Assembly (NCBI GenBank): GCA_031419715.1
Contig: JANOLJ010000289.1
Span: forward strand, 1-32,320
Length of the DNA: 32,320 bases
Origin: JAEMQF01 sp031419715
GTDB taxonomy: Bacteria; Pseudomonadota; Gammaproteobacteria; Burkholderiales; Burkholderiaceae_C
Direction of reading: 5' to 3'
In this document: in pieces, positions 22,647-29,963 of the stretch
Numbering within the stretch: position 1 is the stretch's first letter
How the letters are laid out: each line of letters opens with the position of its first letter
Notes under the pieces: model-generated
Told to the model about the DNA's origin: nothing
Database searches by the model: none
What the model saw: the letters and a program-made list of their open reading frames with translations, nothing else
Position numbers and translations under genes: made by a program

Positions 22647-23981
22647 ATGGACGACGCGTTCGGCCGGCTGATCACCGAGCACTGCATCCACGAAGTCGAA
22701 TGCGTGATTCCCGACATGACGGGCATCGCGCGCGGCAAGATCCTGCCGAAAGACTTGTTCCTCGGCGCGGGCGAGATGCGCCTGCCCAAGAGCGTGTTGC
22801 TCAATACCGTGAACGGCCAGCAGCCCGACAACGGGCCGCATGTGGGCGACACCGACCCCGACATGGTGTGCAAGCCCGATGTCAAGACGTTCCGCGTCGT
22901 GCCCTGGGCGGCCGAGCCGGTGGCGGTGGTGATCCACGATTGTTTTGAGTGGGACGGCTCGGCCGTGCTGCTTTCGCCGCGCGCCGTGCTGCGCAACGTG
23001 CTCGAGCTGTACGCAAAGCGCGGCTGGCGCGCGGTGGTGGCACCCGAGATGGAGTTCTACTTGGTGGCGCGCCAGCAAAACCCGCACGAGCCGTTGCAGC
23101 CGCCGGTCGGGCGCACCGGTAAGCCCGAGGCCGGGCGCCAGAGCTATTCGATCGACGCAGTGAACGACTTCGATCCGTTCTTCATGGAGTTGTCGAACTT
23201 TTGCGATGTCCATCGGCTCGGCGTCGAAACGCTGATCCACGAAGCCGGCGCGGGCCAGATGGAGATCAACTTCGCGCACGGCGAGCCGCTCGAACTCGCC
23301 GACCGGGTGTTCCTGTTCAAGCGCACGGTTCGCGAGACGGCCCTGCGCCACGGCATCTTCGCGACCTTCATGGCCAAGCCGATGGAGATGGAGCCCGGCA
23401 GCGCGATGCACATTCACCAGAACATCGTCGATGCCGAGGGGCGCAACCTGTTCAGCCTCGCCGACGGCAGCGCGAGCCCGGCGTTCTTCCACTACATCGC
23501 GGGCTTGCAGACCTACATCCCGCAGGCGATGCCGCTGTTCGCGCCTTACGTCAATTCATACCGGCGTTTGTCGCCGTTCATCTCGGCGCCAACGAATGTG
23601 CGCTGGGGTTACGACAACCGCACCTGCGGCATCCGCGTGCCGAAGTCCGACGCGCAAGCGCGCCGCGTCGAGAATCGCGTGCCCGGCGTCGACGTGAACC
23701 CCTATCTCGCGATCGCCGCCACGCTCGCCGCCGGCTACCTGGGGCTGGAAGAGGCGCGCGCGCCGGCCGACGCGGTGGCCGGCAGCGCCTGGAACCTGGA
23801 GCATGAACTGCCCCGGCATTTGGAAGACGCCATCGAGCTGCTGCGCGCCTGCGCTGCCATGCGCGAGTTGTTGGGCACGCGCTTTGTGGACGCGTTTTGC
23901 GCCGTCAAGGAACTCGAATACGCCACCTACAACCGCGTCATCAGCTCGTGGGAGCGCGAGCATTTGCTGTTGCTGGTCTGA
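22647..23981 (+). CDS. Glutamine synthetase family protein (PuuA-like gamma-glutamyl ligase)
   Basis: 444-residue ATP-dependent ligase of the GlnA/PuuA family. The N-terminal beta-grasp region (ECVIPDMTGIARGKILPKD) is followed by the catalytic domain with VVAPEMEFYLV (metal Glu), EAGAGQMEINF, MHIHQNIV and the ATP/substrate motif NSYRRLSPFISAPTNVRWGYDNR. It lacks the long N-terminal part of GlnA-I, and the sequence fits the gamma-glutamyl-amine ligase group, which adds glutamate to putrescine or other amines. The actual amine is not known; beta-alanine or other pyrimidine products are not excluded. ATG 22647 begins about 130 nt from the divergent SDR start. Confidence 0.9.
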   Translation: MDDAFGRLITEHCIHEVECVIPDMTGIARGKILPKDLFLGAGEMRLPKSVLLNTVNGQQPDNGPHVGDTDPDMVCKPDVKTFRVVPWAAEPVAVVIHDCFEWDGSAVLLSPRAVLRNVLELYAKRGWRAVVAPEMEFYLVARQQNPHEPLQPPVGRTGKPEAGRQSYSIDAVNDFDPFFMELSNFCDVHRLGVETLIHEAGAGQMEINFAHGEPLELADRVFLFKRTVRETALRHGIFATFMAKPMEMEPGSAMHIHQNIVDAEGRNLFSLADGSASPAFFHYIAGLQTYIPQAMPLFAPYVNSYRRLSPFISAPTNVRWGYDNRTCGIRVPKSDAQARRVENRVPGVDVNPYLAIAATLAAGYLGLEEARAPADAVAGSAWNLEHELPRHLEDAIELLRACAAMRELLGTRFVDAFCAVKELEYATYNRVISSWEREHLLLLV

Positions 23982-24045
23982 TCCCTTGCCTTGCGGGCGC
24001 CGCGGGTGGCCTGCCGATCCACCGCCGCTCGATTCTCGGCTGACC

Positions 24046-24055
24046 TCCCTAGGGA
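24046..24055. promoter_or_regulatory. TCCCTAGGGA palindrome upstream of the phasin-like gene
   Basis: Perfect 10-bp palindrome about 97 nt ahead of the ATG at 24152. The same half-site CTAGGGA/TCCCTAG occurs as an inverted pair upstream of the subtilase gene (29894-29926). Confidence 0.4.
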
Positions 24056-24151
24056 AACAGGTCGATATTGGGTATCACTCTCTACGGGTCGGTGCCCATA
24101 CTCGGGGCTTCCGATGCATCGTCATCACCACCACCCAAGGATGAGCCCACC

Positions 24152-24745
24152 ATGACCACCCCGACCCTGAGCAGCGTCACGCTGAAGACCCTCGAGAACT
24201 ATCGCAACGCTGCCACGCAGGCCGTCATTGCCTACCGCCTGGGCGGGAACCGCCTGGTTCGCCTGGTCAATGGCGCGTTGCAGAACAGCGTCTACCCGCG
24301 CACCGCCAAGCTCGCGAAGCGCGCCTCGCAGCGCTTCAACGACGTACGTGGCAGCGTGAGCGAGGTCATCGTCAAAGGCGTCGATCAAGTCGCCCAGCGC
24401 ACCGAGCAGGCGATCGAATTCAGCTCTGCCTCGGCGGCCGAGCAGTTGTTCAAGTTTGCTGACTATGCCGCCAGCGTCAACAACCGGGCCGTCGCCAACG
24501 GCTTGCAAGCCGCGGCACGATTGAGCCTGCCCGGCGCCAAGGTTGCGCTGGTCGTCTCAAGCAAACTCGCTCAGGGCGCCAACGCGCTGGCTGACGCCGC
24601 TGGTGCCAGCCCGGTGCACAGCAGCGCCGGCAGTGCGGCCGTCTCTGCCACGCGCCGCGCTGCCCCGGTGGCGCGCAAAGTCAAGGCGGCGGTCAAGACC
24701 GGCGCCGGCCGGACGACCAGGCTGAACAAGCGCGCAGCGGCCTGA
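24152..24745 (+). CDS. Phasin-like protein with a lysine-rich C-terminus
   Basis: 197 residues, Ala-rich and mostly helical, no signal peptide or membrane segment. Residues about 1-150 resemble phasin-type proteins (YRNAATQAVIAYRLGGNRL, EQAIEFSSASAAEQLFKFADY). The last 35 residues are basic, with RRAAPVARKVKAAVKTGAG and RTTRLNKRAAA, reminiscent of histone H1-like and PhaF tails, which bind DNA. I do not recognise an exact family; a polyhydroxyalkanoate granule or nucleoid-associated role is a guess from composition. ATG 24152 is preceded by AAGGATG at about 10 nt. A GC-rich hairpin follows the stop. Confidence 0.6.
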   Translation: MTTPTLSSVTLKTLENYRNAATQAVIAYRLGGNRLVRLVNGALQNSVYPRTAKLAKRASQRFNDVRGSVSEVIVKGVDQVAQRTEQAIEFSSASAAEQLFKFADYAASVNNRAVANGLQAAARLSLPGAKVALVVSSKLAQGANALADAAGASPVHSSAGSAAVSATRRAAPVARKVKAAVKTGAGRTTRLNKRAAA

Positions 24746-24767
24746 AAATCTGATCGAAGAAGATAGG

Positions 24768-24805
24768 GGCAAGGGGGGTCGGCGCAAGTCGAGCCCCCTG
24801 TTGCC
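24768..24805 (+). terminator. Imperfect GC-rich hairpin after the phasin-like gene
   Basis: GGCAA and GGGGG on the left pair with CCCCC and TTGCC on the right, with small bulges, 22 nt after the stop codon. There is no T-rich tail, so factor-independent termination is uncertain. Confidence 0.35.
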
Positions 24806-24847
24806 GTTTCAGTCAGGCCGGCACGCTCAGTGGCAGCACGCTGAAAC

Positions 24848-24873
24848 CGCAAGCACTGACCGCAAGCACTGAC
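24848..24873. repeat. 13-bp tandem duplication upstream of the esterase gene
   Basis: CGCAAGCACTGAC occurs twice in perfect tandem (24848-24860 and 24861-24873), followed by a partial third copy CGCA. It ends 8 nt before the ATG at 24882, where a ribosome-binding site would be expected; none is clear. Confidence 0.85.
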
Positions 24874-24881
24874 CGCACCCC

Positions 24882-25991
24882 ATGCAATTCCCCGCATTCC
24901 TGACGCGACACGCCCTCGGCCCCACGCTGCGCATGGTGCGCGATCGGCTCGCCGCCAACCCCGACTACCGCGAAGTGCGCAGGTGGGCGCAGCGCGCGGA
25001 TGGGACCTACCCGAAGACGCTTCCGGGCGTGAAGACCACCGACATCGCGATCGGCGACCTGCGCGCAACCTGGATCGATGCCAAGGGCGCGCGCAAGAGC
25101 CGCGCCATCCTTTACCTGCATGGCGGTGCGTTCATCGTGGAGACACCGCGCATCCACGCCGCCCTGGTGGCGCGCATCGGTGCGAGTGCGCGTGCGCGCG
25201 CGCTGATGCCGAGCTACCGCCTGGCGCCAGAACATCCCCATCCGGCGGCGCTCGATGACTGCATGGCGGCGTACCGCCACCTGCTCGACAGCGGGCTGAG
25301 TGGCGCGGACATCGCACTCGTCGGCGATTCAGCCGGAGGCAGCCTCGTGCTCGGCCTGCTGCTGCGTGCGCGCGACGCAGGCCTGCCGCTGCCGGCCGGT
25401 GCCGTGGTCATGTCGCCGGCAACCGACGGCACACTCAGCGGCGACTCGCTGCGCCGCAACGCCGGCCATGACGCGATGTTCGCGCCCAGCCTGTTCCACG
25501 CGCTGCTGCCGCTGTACCTGCCCGACGCGACGCTGCGCTCGCATCCCCATGTGTCACCACTGCACGCCAACCTGGACGGCCTGCCGCCGATTCTGGTGCT
25601 GGTGGGCAGCACCGAGCTGCTGCTCGACGACTCGGTGCGCTTTGCCTCAAAGTGCCCCAGCGCCACGCTTGAGGTGTGGCACGACATGCCGCATGTGTTT
25701 CCGCTGTTCGACTTCCTTCCCGAAGCGGCCGATGCCACGCAGCGCATCGGCCGCTTCGTGCGAGAGAGTTTCGCCGCAGCGAGTTCGCGCTCCGCGGAGC
25801 TGGCGGAGAGCGAGAGCCTGGACACCGACACCGCCACCGGAACGGCGCGCAGCGCGGCGCATCCCCAGCCGCTGGCGCTGGCGGGCACCGCCAGCGCGCC
25901 AGGGTGGCGGCCGGCGTGGCCCTTGTTGGGAGCTTTGTTGGGAGCGTTCGCCCTCGGTCTGGCGTGCGGCTTGGCGGTGCTGCTCTTCTGA
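24882..25991 (+). CDS. Alpha/beta hydrolase, hormone-sensitive-lipase type, with C-terminal membrane anchor
   Basis: 369-residue esterase. The oxyanion-hole motif HGGAF is at 80-84 and GDSAGG at 148-153 with nucleophile Ser150. The acid is probably one of the Asp residues at 249-250 (STELLLDDS), and the base is His271 in MPHVFPL. These are hallmarks of GDXG esterases, which usually end near residue 310. Here a polar linker (about 300-340) leads to a hydrophobic stretch 346-368 (PAWPLLGALLGAFALGLACG), which looks like a membrane anchor that leaves the catalytic domain cytoplasmic. No signal peptide. The substrate is unknown; short-chain esters are typical. Confidence 0.87.
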   Translation: MQFPAFLTRHALGPTLRMVRDRLAANPDYREVRRWAQRADGTYPKTLPGVKTTDIAIGDLRATWIDAKGARKSRAILYLHGGAFIVETPRIHAALVARIGASARARALMPSYRLAPEHPHPAALDDCMAAYRHLLDSGLSGADIALVGDSAGGSLVLGLLLRARDAGLPLPAGAVVMSPATDGTLSGDSLRRNAGHDAMFAPSLFHALLPLYLPDATLRSHPHVSPLHANLDGLPPILVLVGSTELLLDDSVRFASKCPSATLEVWHDMPHVFPLFDFLPEAADATQRIGRFVRESFAAASSRSAELAESESLDTDTATGTARSAAHPQPLALAGTASAPGWRPAWPLLGALLGAFALGLACGLAVLLF

Positions 25992-25995
25992 GTGA

Positions 25996-26025
25996 CCTCA
26001 GGGCCGGGCCCGCCCGGCTCTGAGG
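25996..26025 (+). terminator. Strong hairpin after the esterase gene
   Basis: CCTCAGGGCCGGGC (25996-26009) pairs with GCCCGGCTCTGAGG (26012-26025) with a single mismatch, so a 12-14-bp stem can form right after the stop codon. It has no U-tract, so it may be a stabilising 3' hairpin or a Rho-type end rather than an intrinsic terminator. Confidence 0.5.
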
Positions 26026-26092
26026 CCGTGGGGCGGGTGCGGTGCGCGCCGCCTGCCTACACTGCGCACCCCGGACCCCAAGAATCACCACG

Positions 26093-27664
26093 ATGACCCC
26101 CCATCCCATGAACGGCGCCGAAAGCCTGGTGCGCACCCTTGTCGCGAGCGGCGTCGAAGTGTGTTTTGCGAATCCCGGCACATCAGAGATGCACTTCGTC
26201 GCCGCGCTCGACAAGGTATCGGGCATGCGCTGCGTGCTCGGCCTGTTTGAAGGCGTGGTCAGCGGTGCGGCCGACGGCTACTACCGTATGGCCGACAAGC
26301 CGGCGGCGACCCTCCTGCACCTCGGCCCGGGGCTGGCGAACGCGTCAGCGAATCTGCACAACGCGAAGAAGGCCGGCTCGGGCATCGTCAACATCGTCGG
26401 CGAACACGCGACGTATCACCTCGAGCACGACGCACCGCTCACCGCCGACGTGGAAGGCATCGCGCGGCCGATGTCGCATTGGGTGCATACCTCGCGCAGT
26501 TCGGCCACGGTGGCCCAGGACGGCGCTGAAGCGGTGGCGCAGGCGCGGGCCGCGCCCGGGCGCATCGCCACGCTGATTCTTCCGGCCGACACAGCCTGGG
26601 GCCCGGCGGCAGGCGCTGTGCCAGCGTTGGCGATTGCGCCGCGGCGCGAGGTGTCCGCGCAAGCGATCGATGCCGCGGCGCAGGCCTTGCTTCGCGGCGC
26701 GCCGGCTGCGCTGCTGCTGGGCGGCATCGCCGCGCGCGACGAGGCCATGGTGCTCGCCGGGCGCATTGCCGCCAAGACGGGTTGCGCCTTGCTGCTTGAG
26801 AACAATGTGCCGCGGCTGCAGCGCGGCGCCGGCCGGGTGAGGGCACAGCGCGTGCCTTATGTGGTGGACGCGGCGCTGGCCAAGCTCCAGGGTTATCGCG
26901 AACTCGTGCTCGTTGGCGCCAAGGTGCCGGTGGCGTTTTTCGCCTATCCGGGCAAGCCCAGTGTGTTGATTCCGGCCACTTGCGCCGTGACGCCGCTGGC
27001 GAGCGTGGAAGAAGACATCGTCGGCGCACTCGAAGCCTTGGCCGAACGCCTGGGCGCGCTGCGCCTCGCACCGGCCCATGTGGCGGCGCTCGAACGGCCG
27101 GGCCTGCGTGACCTGCCCAGCGGGCGCATCACGGCCGAGGGCATCGGTACCGTGCTCGGCGCGCTGCTGCCTGAAAACGCGATCGTCGTTGACGAATCGG
27201 TGTCCGTCGGCCGCAACTTCGGCGCCGCCACGGCGAACGCAGCGCCGCACGATTGGCTGAACATCATGGGCGGCTCGATCGGCTTCGGCCCGCCCGCAGC
27301 CGTTGGCGCCGCGATCGCCGCGCCGGGGCGCCCGGTGATCGTGCTGGAGGGCGACGGCAGCGCGATGTACACGCTGCAAGCGCTGTGGACCTGCGCCCGC
27401 GAAAACCTCAACGTGAAGATGCTGATCCTGGCGAACCGTTCGTACCAGATTCTGCGCGGTGAGTTCGCCAACGTCGGCGCCGGCACGCCCGGGCAACGCG
27501 CCACCGACATGCTGAACATCGACCGGCCGGCGCTCGACTGGGTGGCGCTGGCCAAGGGCCATGGCGTGGAGGGGTCGCGCGTCGAGGATCTCGATGCGCT
27601 GGCAAGCGCACTTCGCCGCGCGTTGGCGAGCCCGGGGCCGCAACTCATCGAACTCGTGCTTTGA
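26093..27664 (+). CDS. Thiamine-diphosphate enzyme, acetolactate synthase large subunit-like
   Basis: 523-residue ThDP-dependent enzyme with three Rossmann-like domains. The catalytic Glu is in GLFEGVVSGAADGYYR (about residue 53), the FGGP-like loop HLGPGLANASANLHNAKK follows, and the ThDP-Mg motif GDGSAMYTLQALW begins at about 420, ending in the Asn-containing LILANRSYQ. It belongs with acetolactate synthase/benzoylformate decarboxylase-like proteins. No small regulatory subunit or ilvC is nearby, so it is more likely a catabolic decarboxylase or carboligase than the biosynthetic IlvB. Start ATG 26093 or 26108 (both in frame). Confidence 0.87.
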   Translation: MTPHPMNGAESLVRTLVASGVEVCFANPGTSEMHFVAALDKVSGMRCVLGLFEGVVSGAADGYYRMADKPAATLLHLGPGLANASANLHNAKKAGSGIVNIVGEHATYHLEHDAPLTADVEGIARPMSHWVHTSRSSATVAQDGAEAVAQARAAPGRIATLILPADTAWGPAAGAVPALAIAPRREVSAQAIDAAAQALLRGAPAALLLGGIAARDEAMVLAGRIAAKTGCALLLENNVPRLQRGAGRVRAQRVPYVVDAALAKLQGYRELVLVGAKVPVAFFAYPGKPSVLIPATCAVTPLASVEEDIVGALEALAERLGALRLAPAHVAALERPGLRDLPSGRITAEGIGTVLGALLPENAIVVDESVSVGRNFGAATANAAPHDWLNIMGGSIGFGPPAAVGAAIAAPGRPVIVLEGDGSAMYTLQALWTCARENLNVKMLILANRSYQILRGEFANVGAGTPGQRATDMLNIDRPALDWVALAKGHGVEGSRVEDLDALASALRRALASPGPQLIELVL

Positions 27665-27986
27665 ATCGGGTTCACGCTCCACCGAATCGAAAACGCGGCC
27701 CGCGGCCGCGCGGCCCGGCCTGCCCGCGGACATCGTGAAGAACGCGAACGCCGCGCTCAACACCGCGCTGAAGGACGCAACGGTCACCAAGGGGATCGTC
27801 GAGCGCGGCGACGAACCTGGAGGCGGCACGCCCGGCGTTCAAGCGGCGCCGCCTCGGGAAATCACCCTTTCGACACGATCGGAACTCCGCTTTTGCGTGC
27901 TACGCTCATCGCCAGTTGCGGCACCTCAATAGGTTCTCGCAAAAGTTCCCGGCCAAGTAAGGCCCACCCAAGAAACGGAGACACAC
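27665..27986 (+). pseudogene. Gap with a TctC (Bug receptor) fragment
   Basis: This 322-bp stretch between two genes has one recognisable element: at 27714-27833 the plus strand reads PGLPADIVKNANAALNTALK then DATVTKGIVERGDEPGGGTP. This matches the C-terminal part of TctC/Bug-type binding proteins of tripartite tricarboxylate transporters (usually ending TPEQFAAxIRAEIAKW). Only about 40 residues remain, without a start, so it is a relic. The rest of the gap is the leader of the 27987 gene, whose GGAG is 27975-27980. No promoter with good spacing was found. Confidence 0.5.
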
Positions 27987-28475
27987 ATGATCACGAAACG
28001 TTTCACTTCCCTGCTCGCCGCCACCGCCCTGTGGAGCCTCGTGAGCGCGGCTCAGGCCCAGGTTCCGCAATACGGCGCCAACATCAACTACGACCAGGCG
28101 CACAAGGCGATGGTCGCGGCGATGGCGGATGCGCGCAAACAGAATATTCCGATGGCGGTGGCGATCGTCGATACCGCCGGCTTGCTGGTCGCTTTCGAGC
28201 GCATGGACAACACCCAGTCAGGCAGCATTGGCGTGGCGCAGGACAAGGCCGTTTCCGCCGCGATGTTCCGCCGCTCGACCAAGGTGTTTCAAGACGCCGT
28301 GGCCGGCGGTGGCGCGGGCCTGCGCGTGCTGACGCTGCGCGGCGCGAATGCCGTTGAAGGCGGCCTGCCGATCATCGTGGACGGCAAGATCATCGGCGGT
28401 ATCGGCGTATCTGGCGGCTCGGCCGAGCAAGACGGCGTCGTCGCCAAGGCCGGGCTGGACGGGCTGGCGAAGTAG
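27987..28475 (+). CDS. Secreted heme-binding HbpS/GlcG-family protein
   Basis: 162-residue protein with a Sec signal peptide (MITKRFTSLLAATALWSLVS, cleavage after AQA near 25) and a single GlcG/HbpS (DUF336) domain: MAVAIVDTAGLLVAFERMDN, then DKAVSAAMFRRSTK, and GGLPIIVDGKIIGGIGVSGG. Family members bind heme or act as small sensors or accessory proteins; the function here is not known. ATG 27987 has GGAG at about 9 nt. It converges on the P450 gene, with a strong hairpin between them. Confidence 0.86.
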   Translation: MITKRFTSLLAATALWSLVSAAQAQVPQYGANINYDQAHKAMVAAMADARKQNIPMAVAIVDTAGLLVAFERMDNTQSGSIGVAQDKAVSAAMFRRSTKVFQDAVAGGGAGLRVLTLRGANAVEGGLPIIVDGKIIGGIGVSGGSAEQDGVVAKAGLDGLAK

Positions 28476-28501
28476 CGCTGCCGCGCTTGCCCTCACCCCC
28501 G

Positions 28502-28522
28502 CCCTCTCCCGCGGGGAGAGGG
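28502..28522. terminator. Perfect hairpin between convergent genes (REP-like)
   Basis: CCCTCTCCC GCG GGGAGAGGG: 9-bp perfect arms with a 3-nt loop. It lies between the ends of the HbpS-like gene (28475) and the P450 gene (28557), so it can serve as a bidirectional terminator. The sequence CCCTCACCCCC just before it belongs to a repeat I recall as very common in high-GC proteobacteria. Confidence 0.6.
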
Positions 28523-28556
28523 AGAAAAACAGGTCGGCGGGGGGTGGGCTACGGGC

Positions 28557-29789
28557 TCACGCGCCGAGCTGGCACGGCACGCTGACAAAGCCCCGGAAGC
28601 GCGCGCGCATGCCGCGCACCGGGGCGCTCGGCAATTCATAGTCCGGGAAGCGCGCGAGGAAGCGTGAGATCGCAACTCTGCCTTCCAGCCGCGCCAGACC
28701 CATGCCCACGCATTGGTGGATGCCGCTGCCAAACGCCAGATGGCGGTTCGGTGTGCGGCCGACATCAAAGCGCTCCGGCTCACTGAACTGCCCTGGGTCG
28801 CGGTTCGCGGCGCCAATGCAAAGCGTGATCGACGTGCCTTCGGCCAGCAGCACGCCGCCCACATCCACCGCCTGAGTCGTCGCGCGGTTGCCCAGTTGGT
28901 TGCTGCTCTCGTAGCGCAGGATTTCTTCGATCGCACTGCTGATGAGTTCGGGTTGCCTGAGGAGGCGTTGCTTCTGCTGCGCATGCCGCGCCAGCGTGAC
29001 CAGCCCATTGGCGATGAGGTTGGTCGTCGTCTCATGCCCGGCGTTGAGCAGGAAGATGCAGTTGTGCAGCAACTCGGCGGGCGTCAAGCGTTCGCCGCCT
29101 TGCTCGCCCAGGATCAGGTTCGTCAGCATGTCGTGCCGCGGGTCTCCCGGTCGTGCGCGACGCGCCGCGATCAGTCCTTCAAGATAGTCCAGAAACTCGC
29201 GCACCGCGCGGTTGCCGCGCGCGGCGACCTCGGGCCTCAGCACCGGTTCGAGCGCGCCGAGGATCGCCAATGACCATGCGCGCAGCGGCGCGCGCTCGTT
29301 CTTCGGAACGTCGAGCAGATTGCCGATCACCTCCACCGGTATCGCCGATGCGAAGTCTTCGATCACATCGACTTCCCGCTGGCCCGCCATGTCGTCAAGC
29401 AGGCGCTCGACGAGCGCCTCGAGCGCCGGTTGCATCTGCGCAATCGCCTTGGGCGACAGCGCACCCATGATGAGGCGCCGCACCCGCGTGTGCAGCGGCG
29501 GGTCGTTGAACACCAGGCTTGTCGTGTGGTGTTCGTAGAGCAAGGAGTCGCCGTACTTCGGCTTGAACTCGCGTTTCTTGTCGGAGCTGAACAGCCTGGG
29601 GTTCTTGTAGACGAACTCGCAGTCGGCGTAGCGCGTCAGGAACACGCTGCCGTCGGCGAAGCACTTCACGGGCTCGTGCTCGCGCAGTGCGCGGTAGGTC
29701 GGGAACGGGTCGGCGTAGAACTGCGCGGGCAGGTTCTTCAGGTCGAAATCCGCCGCCAAGGCCCGCGCCTGTTCCTGGCTGAGCGTCAT
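28557..29789 (-). CDS. Cytochrome P450
   Basis: 410-residue soluble bacterial P450 (monooxygenase). The I-helix oxygen motif is AGHETT (250-255), the K-helix ExxR is E289-I-L-R292, and the heme loop is FGSGIHQCVG with Cys360 as the thiolate ligand. The N-terminus is short and not membrane-anchored, as in bacterial class I enzymes. No ferredoxin or ferredoxin reductase gene lies beside it, so redox partners must be elsewhere. ATG 29789 has AGGAG at 29796-29800. The substrate cannot be predicted; by resemblance it is close to the CYP group of small aromatic or terpenoid hydroxylases, but that is only a guess. Confidence 0.93.
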   Translation of the reverse strand: MTLSQEQARALAADFDLKNLPAQFYADPFPTYRALREHEPVKCFADGSVFLTRYADCEFVYKNPRLFSSDKKREFKPKYGDSLLYEHHTTSLVFNDPPLHTRVRRLIMGALSPKAIAQMQPALEALVERLLDDMAGQREVDVIEDFASAIPVEVIGNLLDVPKNERAPLRAWSLAILGALEPVLRPEVAARGNRAVREFLDYLEGLIAARRARPGDPRHDMLTNLILGEQGGERLTPAELLHNCIFLLNAGHETTTNLIANGLVTLARHAQQKQRLLRQPELISSAIEEILRYESSNQLGNRATTQAVDVGGVLLAEGTSITLCIGAANRDPGQFSEPERFDVGRTPNRHLAFGSGIHQCVGMGLARLEGRVAISRFLARFPDYELPSAPVRGMRARFRGFVSVPCQLGA

Positions 29790-29893
29790 CTTCTACTCCT
29801 TGTCGCGCGGTTCGTGTTACACCGGTTGCGCGGCGCCAGCGACGATTGTGCCCGCGCCGCGGCCCTCGGGTTCAGGGTTTACGCCGGGGGAAA

Positions 29894-29926
29894 CTAGGGA
29901 TTGAACCGCGCCGAATCACTCCCTAG
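29894..29926. promoter_or_regulatory. CTAGGGA/TCCCTAG inverted repeat upstream of the subtilase
   Basis: CTAGGGA (29894-29900) and TCCCTAG (29920-29926), perfect 7-bp inverted arms 19 bp apart, ending 37 nt before the ATG at 29964. A related palindrome TCCCTAGGGA stands upstream of the phasin-like gene at 24046. Confidence 0.45.
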
Positions 29927-29963
29927 AGTACGGTCTTGACATGCATTGCAAGGGGACGCCGTC

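Noticed and set aside
29936..29941. Perfect TTGACA as -35 of the subtilase promoter
   Set aside because: The position 17 nt downstream has no -10-like sequence and would fall on the start codon.
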